Positions 1 to 10,924 of a stretch of 64,000 bases of DNA are shown here, one piece after another. The notes beneath the pieces were generated by a model that worked only from the letters and a program-made list of their open reading frames with translations, did no database searches and had not been told where the DNA came from. The stretch covers positions 3,568,965 through 3,632,964 of the forward strand of contig BSYO01000035.1 in NCBI GenBank assembly GCA_033239525.1. The letters are read 5' to 3'. This DNA comes from Nepenthes gracilis (taxonomy: Eukaryota > Streptophyta > Magnoliopsida > Caryophyllales > Nepenthaceae). Both the position numbers and the translations under genes were made by a program. Each line of letters starts with the position of its first letter. Position 1 is the first letter of the stretch.

Positions 1-628
1 AATCCTGCATTTCTCTCTCCTACCACGGCGCGCCCTCCTCTCTCATTTGTTCTCCTCCGCATGTAGCCTTCTGCCGGTTGCTGTCGGCCGCTCCATTGTC
101 GCCGCTCCACCACTGTGCCATTGCCTGGCAGTCACCAGCCTTCCCGGCGTTGTCCTCTCTCTCCCGTCGTGACCCTCTCTCTCTCGTGTGACATCTCCCT
201 TGCGCACAGCTCACACTGCACTACTGCCACCGCCTGCTGCCTCGAACAGCCATCACCGGCCATCTCAGCGACCATCGCCACTGCTTCCACCTCCTGCCCG
301 GCCGTTGAACTCTGTCGTGCTGGCTTCTCTCTCCACGTCACGCGCGCCGTCGATCTCTCTCCCCTCGCAGCGTTGCCACATGCCGCAACTCACGACCGTC
401 GCGACGTCATCCGCGACCACCGTCGCCACCATTCACCCACGCCGCCGCCGCCGCCTCGTCCTTCTCCTCCCTCTCCTTCGTCTTCGTCTTCCAACAAAAC
501 CCTAGCCCGTCGCTTCTCTCTCCGGACTCCCTCTTCTGCTTTTCTCTTCTCCCATTATTTTGTTTTTCTTTTTTTTCCTTATATACATATATATATGTAT
601 ATTTATAATAATAATAATAATAATAATA

Positions 629-680
<52 letters not shown>

Positions 681-871
681 TGTCCCCTTTCTTTTATTCT
701 AAAATCTAAATCGGATTCCGAATAACAGTACGAACGTGCTCCGGGCGTCACTCTAAAATCTCGATCATTCCTCAAAATTTTTGTAATATTTTAATTTATT
801 TTCTACACGTTCAAAATACCCAAAATTATAATTAATATTAAAATAATCCAAATGTAATCCTAAATATTACA
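1..871 (-). repeat. Antisense gypsy-type LTR fragment
   Basis: Read on the minus strand this begins TGTAATATTTAGG at 871, runs through an AT-rich start and a TAA/TTA microsatellite (605-679), then a GA-rich and GC-rich stretch. That order recurs in the other long LTRs of the window (1966, 23590, 31802, 39315). The rest lies beyond the left edge. No internal retroelement coding is attached. The GC-rich part is open in several frames, but I treat those ORFs as by-products of composition. Confidence 0.6.
605..679. repeat. (TAA)n/(TTA)n microsatellite
   Basis: About 25 bases of TAA repeats switch directly to about 48 bases of TTA repeats, so the centre is a self-complementary hairpin-forming palindrome. 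It sits in the U3-like part of the antisense LTR. Confidence 0.95.
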
Positions 872-1903
872 AGCAAGGGAGAGAGCGAGAAAGGACAAAA
901 GAAGGAGAAAGAAAGAGAGAGAGAAGGAGAGAGAAGAGGAAATCGTGAGCACGCAGAGAAAGGGGGAAGAAGGGAGAAGAAGGAAGGAGAAGGAGGTTGG
1001 CGTGGAGAAGGAGGAAGAGATTGCACAGGTGGAGGCTCATGATCGAGAGAGAGAAGGAAAAGATAGCGACAACACGCGGTGAGGAGACAGAGCACACTGG
1101 GAAAGGTCAGTGACCAAGAGAGGAGGCAGAGGCAATGGCGGCTCACAGGCGAGCCGGCGTAGCATAGTGGGAGAGAGAAGTCGCATGAGAAGAGAAAGAA
1201 AGGGGCACCCGGTAGAGGAGAGAGAATGGGTGATTCAAGTACCTCAGAACATCCTTTTGTTAGACCTGCTTAATATAAGGTCGATACAAATATCGTCTAA
1301 TCCTACCCTTTGTCTAATTTCATGTATGATGTATTTTGACTACTATTTAGATATTTTACTAAAATACATGTTATTTTTATACAGCCAATTTGTTTATTAA
1401 GTACATGCATGTATGATTTACCGGTTGATTTGGGGGATTTTGGTTCAAGCTTTGTGATTTTAAAGGGTTTTGTTATTTTTGAAAATGCGAACGATACATA
1501 CATATATATATATATATATATTCGTATATTAGTATGTTACAGAACCATGAACCAAGCCTTGCATCAATATCCATCCATGCTGTCGAGGGACGAGATTACT
1601 ACTTTGTAAGACCGTGACGGTTCAAGACTCTAGGGGACGATTTATGATTCGAGATATGTGATTTTTGTGGCATCTCTCCTGATGGGAAGATTGTAGTCCC
1701 AACGGGAATGTATGTGATATATATGATTTCCCTTCCACCGGCAAGAATGTTGACCTGTAATGTAGTCGACCTATCCTATACGTTTTAATGAGAACCATCA
1801 TAAGGAATTAATAAAAATTAATATATTCTGACGTCCTAATATATAACTAAACCTGATATTACACCTAAAGTCACGAGTGACAAAATATAATGAGTAAGTT
1901 TTC
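872..1903 (+). repeat. Sense LTR fragment (middle part)
   Basis: It opens with a GA-rich tract (872-1000) like the leader of the other LTRs. It ends with a block (1680-1900) that parallels 5520-5710 of element A's 5' LTR: a GACGGGGAGA-like or GATGGGAAGA motif, then GACGTC near TTAATATAT, then ACACCTAAAG followed by a GTGGCAAAA-like motif. It is cut off at 1904 where element A's LTR begins. A TA dinucleotide run lies at 1500-1520. No coding is supported. Confidence 0.55.
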
Positions 1904-1960
1904 TGTAATATCCTGGCCTTCATTGAAAATAGTTTAATATTTATCGAGATTTTGGATAAA

Positions 1961-2155
1961 TTGGATGTGACATCTCAAAATATTTTTATCCAATTAAATT
2001 AGAATTATTTATTATTTTAGGTAATTCGGACATAAAATAAATTAATCAAATATCATGAAATTTTGGAGAATAATTGAATATGATGGGCCGGCGTTCAAAG
2101 TGCGCCGTTTGGTCACCCGAATATTGATTTGGGTTTAAAGAAAAAAATGGATATA

Positions 2156-2224
<69 letters not shown>

Positions 2225-4443
2225 TAATAATAATAATAATAATAATAATCATCATCATCATCATCATCATTATAAAAACGTAGAAAGAAAGCAAAGCAGG
2301 GGAAAGGGGGTTGCTGGGCATACTTCCCCTCTCACGTGATCTCTCCTCTTTACTTTGTTTTAATTGGAAAATTGTGGTGTTATGGAAAGAAAGGGGAGAA
2401 ACACGGGAGGCAGAAGCAGCAGCTTGAAGGCGTAGAAGTAGCAGCTTGGAGGCACAGCAGCACGCGAGGGGAAAAATGGGAAGAAAGGAGGAAAATTATT
2501 CCTTCTAATCCGATCAGGGTAAAAATAATTGTAGACCAACCTCAGGTAAATGTACTCCGGACGTTATTTACCGTTTTTACAGTGTTTTAACATCTCTACA
2601 ACTGTATTTATAATCTAAAAGTATTTTTCTCCATGTTCTACATAAATGAAGTCTGTTTCTGTAAATTAATCGAACATATTTCATATTTACATGTATATAC
2701 TGCAATATCTGGTATCGATTTCATAAAAATACACGTGTTAAGTGTCCATTTATTGTCTGATAATTTTTGACAAACCCTAGGTACAAAAATGATGGGTTTT
2801 AATGATTTTTACCCATCATTTCTATTGTATAAAAGTTAATCTGTACTGAAATAAAGCTCCTGATATAATTGATTTTTGAAAATTTTATACGGACTTATAC
2901 TAATAAATCGCTGTGGATTTCTGAAGAAAAATTAAAGGGTTTTAAGCTAATATTGTATATTCTGAAGCGATACTGAAAGATTATAAACTGTTACTGTATA
3001 TTATGAACCAAACTGAAAAATTATTGTGAAACTCTGATTGACTTCTAAAACTAAAAATGGTTTTCAGTTAAGAAATAAGAAGAAACTATTTCTGATACTA
3101 TTAATTAGAATCCAGAACTGATATACGATCATGTGAGGTTCTCCGGCATACCTTAGGATGTTACAGTGGTAATCATGGATAACTTTGTCCATAGAGTTAT
3201 ATGTGGTCCGCCCTCCTCGGGGCGTTGTACAGAGAGGATATTATTCTGGATCCCATGGAAGAGATCGATCCCATGAGAAAGGATCTACTGTTACTGTTTT
3301 TTGGCCTTAAATTGTGTGAAGTGAATATAATCTATTTTTAATTATTCGCTCCCTCGGCTAGTAGAGTACGCTAGTTGGGTCATTAGGATATTTAATTAGA
3401 GTTTTTGACGAAAACAAATGAGATTTAGAATTATCTTATGAAACTACTGCCTATTTAAATAGAATCATACTATGTTCCTATTTTCATGAATTGCTTCTAT
3501 TGTTCTGATTTGATTTTAAGGTATTTTTTTGTCTTATCACGACTTATGTTTCCTAAGACTTATTTATTTGGAAATTATGCTTTCTTTATGATTATTGTAC
3601 GTGTTTCTACTCATTTTCACATATATTCTACATAAAACCATAAATAATGATTTCTGAAACCTATTCATGTTGAATCATACATTTCTCATGTTTTCTGTAC
3701 ATTGTCTCTACTCTCTGACAGTTTGTAGAACCTTTTGTACCTATATTCTGTATGAAACCATTATAATCTGCATATTTTAGTACCTTACTGGATTTTAACT
3801 CATTGTTTTATTTTTTTCCCTTCAGATAAGGATATAGAGAAGACATTGGAGGACCATGTGTAGCTAGAGATTAGCGTTTTGGAGTATCGGCGAAATCTCA
3901 AAGATTTATCTTGAAGTATTTTAGGAGATCTGGTAGTTCTGCATGTGCTATAGAGTTTTGTAAATGAAATTATGTATAAATGACTGTAGTAGTTCTGCAA
4001 ACTGTTAAGAACTGTATTTATACTTTCGCAGATTATATCTTGGATATAGATACTTCCATGATATATTTTTTGATTTTCTGTATAGGTTCTAGATGACATC
4101 TCTTATCAGAATTCTGGTATAGTTGATAAGTCGTTAGATTAAGGCCATGGATGGCTCTTATGGTCCTATGAATGCATGCTGTAGGAAAACTGGGGTATTG
4201 TGGATAGTTGTGTGCTTATACTGATTCTGCTTTTGTATTATGGTCAAGATTTTGAGGTCTGGATATTATGTACACTCTGTACTGATATAAATAAGCAGGT
4301 TGTATATTTGGATTTTCGTTCAGTTTTAAATACAACTATGTCGAAATTTCTGCATAATTTACTGATAAAAATTTACGATTTTTGCTCGAAATCTATCTAA
4401 CGGAACGTCCTATGGGAATTAGGACCCGTTCTATCACATTGGA
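1961..4443 (+). mobile_element. Solo LTR with perfect TTGGA target duplication
   Basis: The LTR proper is 1966-4438 (2473 bp). It begins TGTGACATCTC and ends TTCTATCACA. The 5-bp sequence TTGGA occurs immediately before (1961-1965) and after (4439-4443), the expected Ty3/gypsy duplication. Removing it restores element A's LTR sequence, which agrees with the 3' LTR copy (AAATTGGATGTTTC near 10930). It contains a TAA/ATC microsatellite (2163-2270), a CTCAG|GTAAAT donor-like site (2545/2546) and a TTTCCCTTCAG acceptor-like site (ends 3825). No internal region is present, so this is a recombination remnant. Confidence 0.85.
2163..2270. repeat. (TAA)n(ATC)n microsatellite
   Basis: About 85 bp of TAA repeats are followed by about 20 bp of ATC repeats, roughly 200 bp into the solo LTR. 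Confidence 0.95.
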
Positions 4444-6110
4444 CGTTTCAAAAGTTTATTTAATATTGTGAAATTTTAAAAAGGAATATCATAATTTGTG
4501 GTTGGCACTCGTTGCGCATTAGAGGGGTATTTGATGGATATAAATATATATATTTTTATAAATAATATATATATATATATATATATATATTTGGATGTAA
4601 AAAAAAAAAAAGAAAAGATAGGATAAGGACAGTGATAGGATTGGATAGGGGAATGGGAATGTTTGGAGATTATTTAAAATATGAGGAAAAGGGGTATTTT
4701 AAAAAGGGGATTTTGGGGCTCGGTTTGGACAACAGGATAGAGAGAGAGAGAGAGAGAGAGGAAAAGAAATAGAGGAGAGGGAAAGGGTTTTGGGTGCCAT
4801 TTTTCGGCGCAGGCAAGGAAGAAGAGGAAGCAGTGGCGTCGGCTTTGGTGTCGAACGGCGTAGTCGACGCGATGAGCTTGGTTGACGGCGGCAAGAAGTG
4901 AATTGGTGGAGGTGTGGTGAGGAGAAGCCATCGAAGCCAATGGTGGTTGTCGATGGCATTTGTAGCAGCGATCGGAGGTGTAGCAGAGGTGGTCGGCGGC
5001 GGCCAGTGGTAGTCCACTGGTGACCGGTGTCGGTTGTGGCGAGCGTGGCTGTGCGCAGAACAGTGTAAGGAAAGGGAGGAGAGCTTGGGTGCATCTGGCA
5101 GTGCGACAATGAGGAAGGAGTGCGCGTTTCGGTACCTCGGGACATTCATTTTTCAGATCTATGGAATATAATGTCAAAGCAAGTATCTGTAAACCCCCTC
5201 TTTTCTCTGATTCAATTTTTGATATATTTTGGACACCGTTTAAAATTTTTACTAACGTACATGTAATCTTATCTACCCGATCTGTTTAATCTGGTTATCC
5301 ATGTTTAGTTCACTAATTAATTTTAGAGGTTTTTGATATGAATTTTATGATTTTAGAAATTTACTATTTTTCTGAAAGTTTAAAAATTTTATTAAACACT
5401 ATATATATTTATATCAATATGTGTAACGAAAATGTGCCCAAAACTTGCATTGGCCGTCCATTTTCATATACAGGTATCGGGTTGTGGTCACTACATTTAG
5501 ATTTGGATTATTAGATTTTGACCAACTCCCGACGGGGAGATTATTTTTACTAATTAAAAATCTCTTTTCATCGGCAGGAAATGTTTGGAGTAGTGACCAT
5601 TCCCATTTGAATAATTTGACTTGACTTTAAAATATATTCAGACGTCTTAATATATCTGAAAAACTTAAAAATTACACCTAAAGTTACGGGTGGCAAAACA
5701 TAGTGAGCAATCTTATCTGTGGGTATAGAGTGTATGGATTTTGGCCTAAAATTACAAGGATTACGTATAACTTTTCCTCAAACTAGTCTTTAAATAATTA
5801 AAATTTAAGTTGGTGCATGATTTTGTATCTTTGTATATATTTGTATTGGACTTAGATTTTTGGATTTGGATTTGAAATTCGTTGATTTTACCTACAATTA
5901 GATTTGGTATGTATCGTACGAATTATTTGACCGTATGTTTTGATTCAGACCTTTGGAAAATTTATTGCGTTGTTACTTCGGCTTCTGCTGATACTATTGG
6001 ATCATCTAGCTATCAGATTTTACCACATATCATGAGCTGATCGGGCCTTGAACTTGGGCTAGGACTGCGATTGGATATCGGTACATTGAAATCAGTCCAA
6101 ATCACCTCTG

Positions 6111-6144
<34 letters not shown>

Positions 6145-6779
6145 CAACGATGACTATTTTTCAATTTGGATATTTGTTTTAGATTTGAATATTTAATTTT
6201 AGTACGAGACTACCATTGGATTTTAAATTTAGAATTTTAATTATTTATCGGTGATTTAGATTTATCTATTTGATACTCCTTCTAATTTTTTGGACACATT
6301 GAATTATTATAATACTTGTTAGGTATCAGACACATTCTTCTATTTTATCCCTTCAGAGTAGAGGATCGGTTTTATCTTAATAGTACGAAGAGTTTTGGTG
6401 TAGCACTATATGCCTTTGGTGAGCGTCATATTTTTTAATTTTGATATTATCAACCATGTATCGGGTATGAATAAATTTTACGTGGATTGTTATGAGATGT
6501 TGGAGTCGGTCAAGTATAGGCCATGGCTTTGTATATTAAGAATTTGTTGGGTCAATTTCTTTTGTGGATGAATTATTGTCTTTATTTGATTATCCCCTTA
6601 CAACTATTTTATAGAGCAGGTGATATTTATATTATCTGATCAGGTCCTGTATGAATTATAAAATTTTATGGAGTTTTATAGTTTTGGTAGTCACACCCGG
6701 GTTTGAAAATTATAAGAATAATAATTAAAATATATTTAATTATTTAATTAATTTGTTTGGTTTGAGTTTGTGATAGAAG

Positions 6780-6790
6780 TGGTATCAAAG
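6780..6790 (+). other. Primer binding site (initiator Met tRNA type)
   Basis: TGGTATCAAAG matches the usual plant iMet-tRNA primer site TGGTATCAGAG except for one base. It sits directly after the 5' LTR and about 70 bp before the gag reading frame. Confidence 0.75.
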
Positions 6791-6858
6791 AAAAGTCATA
6801 ACAGGAAGTGTTTTGGGTCTATTTTGAAAAGATTGTTGACTAATTCTTTATATAATAG

Positions 6859-7924
6859 GTGGATATTATGGCAGACTTTAGAGATCTTAGGAGATCATAT
6901 TCAAATCGAGAAGACTATAGGAGTAGAAGATTGACGACAAGCCAAGAGGAGGTAAGGAGCAGAAGGTCTGTGGCAAGCCGTGAAGAGGCTAAAGGTGAGA
7001 GATCAATCTCTGGTCATGGAGATGACTATGCTACCATACGAAATATGATGGACTAGATGATCCAGCGGCAGAATCCGAACATGGCAGTGATGAGAAGAAT
7101 GACTGAGCAAGGTCAGGGTCGGACATCGTACGATCATTTTAAAAGCAAGCATGTTCCGGTGTTCTTAGGAAAGTCTGACCCGATTAAAGCAGAAAACTGG
7201 CTAAAGAAGTTAGGAAGAGTGTTTAATATTATTGACTGCCTTGAAGAAGATAAAGTAAGATTTGTTGCTTACAGATTGGATGGCGAGGCCATGAGATGGT
7301 GGAACTCTCAACGTCATGTTCTAGGCCAAGATAACAAGGAAATTGAATGGGAGATTTTTCGAGAAGCATTTTTAGATCGATTTTTCCCATCCAACGTACG
7401 GAAAATTAAAGGAGCCGAGTTTGGCCGGTTTCGGCAAGGAGACAAGACAGTAGCGGAATACAATTCCTAATTTACGGAGCTCTCCCTGTTTCTCCCCATT
7501 TGATCGCTAATGAAACTCTAAGAGCTCAAAAGTTTGTTCAAGGGTTACGAGACACAATCCATAAGCAATTGATGCTATTCAGACTGCAGTTGTATCGAAA
7601 GGCTCTAGATCAGGCCTTATTGCTCAAGCAAGAGCAGCTTCAAGGGAAGTATCTTCAGAAGAAGTTGGAACAACGAGCCAGAGCTCGAAAGGGAGAGTTT
7701 CTCCTTGGATTTCTCACTTGATGTTGGGAAGTAAAGATAAGGGCAAAGCAAGTAAAGAAAAAGAAAAAGCCGTTGAAGAGAAGGTTTCCTATCTAAAGTT
7801 TCAGTTCGCAAAATCTGCCTATGAGTTCAATGGAAAGAATCATGCCAGTCTAGTTTGCTATCGTTAGAGTGGAGCTTGTTTCAACTGTGGTGAGGCAGGC
7901 CATTTATTTAAGGATTGTCCAAAT
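6859..7924 (+). pseudogene. gag: Element A gag (capsid/nucleocapsid), broken
   Basis: Gag forms the virus-like particle and binds genomic RNA in the cytoplasm. The frame opens at 6859 and has an in-frame TAG at 7054-7056. It continues through the capsid domain (7057-7470; VPVFLGKSDPIKAENWLKK, then FVAYRLDGEAMRWW, then FREAFLDRFFP) to a TAA at 7468. After a one-base shift near 7495 it resumes as LRAQKFVQGL in another frame. A CCHC knuckle (C-F-N-C, then H, then C) is coded at 7871-7924 in a third frame. These motifs are typical of the plant gypsy gag family. At least two stops and two frameshifts make it a pseudogene. Confidence 0.85.
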
Positions 7925-8038
7925 CCAAAGTGTCAAGAGAAGAGACCAACGATTCTAGGCAGAGCCTTTCCAACTTCAACTCGAGATTCTAGGGCCGGTC
8001 CCTCTGTTGTAGAAGGTAATCTTCAGATTTTTAACTCT

Positions 8039-8371
8039 ATGGCACATGTTTTGATTGATCCAGGAGCTACTCATTCTTTTGTGTCTCCCAAATTTATGCA
8101 TAATTTGTATGTGCCTTCCCAATATTTGGACTTTGCATTAATAGTATCTACCCCGGTGGGTAAGTGTCTTTTGGTTGATAATGTGTATCCTTGGTGTTCG
8201 ATTTGGGTTGATGGCCATAAATTATTAACAGATTTAATTCTGGTAGATATGCCGGATTTTGATGTGATTTTGGGAATGGATTGGTTGGCGTATTATCATG
8301 CTACCATAAATTGTTTCCATAAGACAGTCTTATTTTGTATTCTGGGGTATACGTCCTTCGAGTTTCAATGA
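8039..8371 (+). pseudogene. pol: Element A aspartic protease
   Basis: This is the retropepsin-like protease that would cut the Gag-Pol polyprotein. The frame shows VLIDPGATHSFVSPKF with the catalytic Asp kept; the usual D-S/T-G triad reads D-P-G. A second conserved block, DFDVILGMDWLAYY, follows near residue 75. It lies in the same frame as the zinc knuckle upstream (7871) and ends at TGA 8369-8371, before the RT frame at 8437. The proline in the active-site triad and the surrounding frameshifts argue that it is inactive. Confidence 0.85.
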
Positions 8372-8436
8372 AGGGTTAATAAGGAGGCTTCAGGTTTGAT
8401 TTCGGCATTGCACGCTAGTCATCTAATTGAAGATGG

Positions 8437-9495
8437 ATGCCAAAATTATTTGGCATTGTTTGCGAATTTGAGAATGTTTTCCCAGAAGAATTACCTGGAT
8501 TACCTTTGAATCAGGAAATTGAATTTGTGATCAATGTGGTGCCGGGTTCTACGCCAATATCAAGGGCACCGTATAGGATGGCCCTATCTGAGTTAAAGGA
8601 GTTGATGCAACAATTGCAGGAGTTGTTAGATAAAGGATTCATTCAGCCAAGTGTGTAACCATAGGGTGCTTCTGAGTTATTCGTAAAGAAAAAGGATGGA
8701 TCCATGCGGTTGTGTATTGACTATAAGAAGTTGAATAAGATTTCAATCAAGAATAAGTATCCCCTCCGGAGGAATGACGACCTGCTCGATCAATGACAAG
8801 GAGCTCAAGTATTCTCAAAAATTGATTTGTGTTTAGGGTATCATCAGCTGAAGATAAGGCGGGAAGATGTTCCCAAGACAACTTTCAAAACGCGGTATGG
8901 TCACTACAAATTTCTAGTGATGCCTTTTAGACTGAGGAATGCACCAGCATCATTCATGGATCTGATGAATAGAGTTTTTCAACCATACCTAGATCAATTC
9001 GTTGTAGTTTTCATTGATGATTTCTTGATTTATTCAAAGAGCTTAGATGATCATGAAGCTCCCTTGAGGATTGTGTTACAGTCATTGAGAGAGAGGAGGT
9101 TATTTACAAAACTGTAAAAGTGTGAATTCTGGTTGGAGGAGGTGGTATTTTTAGGTCATATCATTTCAAAGGTCAGTTTGTCGGTCGACCCAAAGAAGAT
9201 CGAAGTGGTGATAAATTGGGTAAGGCCAGCAAGCATCGCTAAAGTGCAAAATTTCTTGGGTTTGGCAAGGTATTATAGGCGGTTCATTGAAAACTTCTCA
9301 AAAATTGTGATGTCTCTGACCCATTTAACTAAGAAGAAAACAGTATTTGTTTGGGATGGTGACTACAAAGAAAACTTTCAGGAGTTGAAAAGAAAATTGA
9401 GTAGAAAGTCTTTTGGGTTGATGGCTCATCAAATGATCAAGAAATGGAAAATGTTAAGTGGAATGAAAAGTTACACAATTCGGTTGCACTCCTAA
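8437..9495 (+). pseudogene. pol: Element A reverse transcriptase, RNase H deleted
   Basis: The RT fingers/palm region runs from [16 protein letters not shown] (about 8473) through [15 protein letters not shown] and FSKIDL to the active site [11 protein letters not shown] at 9001-9036. It continues with the thumb/connection motifs FLGHIIS and [13 protein letters not shown]. In-frame stops occur at 8656, 8795 and 9115. After QELKRKLS (about 9380-9400) the protein jumps directly to SRKSFGLMAHQM, a sequence normally found just after RNase H. By comparison with element C, roughly 0.4 kb encoding RNase H is missing. The two catalytic Asp residues of RT are intact. Confidence 0.9.
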
Positions 9496-9504
9496 GGATC
9501 GAGA

Positions 9505-10918
9505 ATGATACTATCATACTTTCAAGTGCAACCAGAGATTTTGAAAAAAATCAAAGAGAATCAGATGTTGGATCTATATCTAGTAGAAATTACAAAAGAA
9601 TTAGATCAAAAATCGCGAGCAGAATTTCATTTTAGGCAGGACGAAATTTTATGTTTTCAAAATCGAATTTGCGTTCCAAATCTTAGAGAGTTGAAGGATG
9701 AAGTTTTAAATAAAGCCCATAGATTGAGGTACACAATTCATCCCGGAGTAAATAAGATGTACCAAGATCTGAAGAAAACCTTCTGGTAGCAAAACATGAG
9801 AAGGGGAATCGTAACTTTCGTAGCTAGATGCATCGTGTGTTAGCAGACAAAGGCTGAACATAAAAAGCCTCCAGGGTTCATACATCCTTTGCCAGTTCCT
9901 AGTTGAAATTCGGAACACATCACAATAGATTTTGTGTCAGGATTGCCGAGGACGACAAAAAACATGGATGCCATCTGGGTGATAGTGAATCGACTGACAA
10001 AGTTAGCCCATTTCTTACCGATTTGAATGATGTATTTCAGAGATAAATTGGCTCGTTTATACATCGATGAGATTGTTCGGCTATATGGTATTCTAGCTTC
10101 AATTGTATTTGATCGAGATCCCAAATTTGTATCAAAATTTTTGAAAAGTTTGCATAGGAAGTTGGGTATCAGCCTTCAGTTTTGTTCAGTTTCACATCTG
10201 CAGATAGACGACCAATCCGAAAGGACTATTTAGATATTGGAAGATATATTAAGAGTTTCGGTTCTGGAAATGAGAGGCTCATGGGATAGTTATCTGCCTC
10301 TCATTGAGTTTGCCTATAATAATAGCTATCAGTCAAGTATTGGAATGACTCTGTTCGAGGGTTTATACGGACGAAGATGTAGACTCCAATTAATTGAGAA
10401 GAAATCGGTGACCATAGTTTATTAGGACCCGACATCATCCAGGATTTATTGGAAAAGATCAGAATTATTAGGGATCGGTTAAGTGAGGTCCAAAGTCGTC
10501 AAAAGAGTTATGCCAACAAGAAGAGATCAGATCTAGATTTCGAAGTGGGTGATCACATGTTCCTGAAGATATCCCCAAGGAAAGAAATTTCAAAGTTCCG
10601 AGTTAAGGGTAAATTGAAGCCAAGTTTCATTGGACTATTTAAAATTTTGGAGCAGGTTGGAGGGGTGGTCTATAGATTGTCTTTGCCTCTGAACTTGGCG
10701 GGTTGCCATGATGTCTTTCATGTCTCCATACTATGAAAATATGTGTACAATCCTTCCCATGTGATCGAATTTGAGCCTTTGGAAATAGATGAGACTATGT
10801 CATATCTTGAGGTCCCTGTTCAGATTTTGGATTGGAAGGATTAAGTGTTGAAAAATAAGGTTATTCAGTTAGTTAAAGTATCGTGGAGAAATCATGCGGT
10901 TGAGGAGGCAACCTAGGA
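9505..10918 (+). pseudogene. pol: Element A integrase with chromodomain-like tail
   Basis: Integrase inserts the cDNA into the chromosome. The HHCC zinc-binding region is at about 9715-9845 (HRLRYTIHPG, then ARCIVC). The catalytic core shows ITIDFVSGLP (first Asp), VFDRDPKF (second Asp; the usual SDRD Ser is Phe) and DDQSERTI (Glu). In-frame stops occur at 9787, 9841, 9904, 10024 and 10231. A frameshift near 10430 leads to the GPY-like part (DRLSEVQSRQKSYANKKR to GCHDVFHVSIL) and a chromodomain-like tail (YLEVPVQILDWKD, KVSWRNHAVEEAT). The coding trails off at about 10918, where the 3' LTR copy starts abruptly. Confidence 0.88.
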
Positions 10919-10924
10919 ACATGA

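Larger units (their letters stand above)
1904..6777 (+). repeat. 5' LTR of element A, split by a solo LTR
   Basis: The LTR starts TGTAATATCC at 1904, is interrupted at 1965/4444, and runs on to just before the primer site at 6780. The segment 4444-5300 matches the 3' LTR (10925-12662): the same GGTTGGCACTCGTTGCGC motif, TA-rich stretch, GGGGCTCGGTTT and GC-rich leader. A CCCTTCAG acceptor-like site ends at 6356. TA dinucleotide runs lie at 4557-4590 and 6113-6140. The exact 3' end is uncertain because the terminal CA is not preserved. Confidence 0.65.

Noticed and set aside
115..702. 195-codon plus-strand ORF ending in long Asn and Tyr runs
   Set aside because: The tail is translated TAA/TTA microsatellite and the rest is Ser/Pro-rich low complexity inside an antisense LTR; no domain is visible.
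3150..3185. TTACAGTGGTAATCATGG resembling an LTR end plus primer site
   Set aside because: It lies inside the solo LTR defined by a perfect target duplication, and no gag follows.
4674..5177. Minus-strand ORF resembling another at 12213-12539
   Set aside because: The two are the 5' and 3' LTR copies of the same element, so similarity reflects LTR duplication, not protein conservation; frames differ in length.
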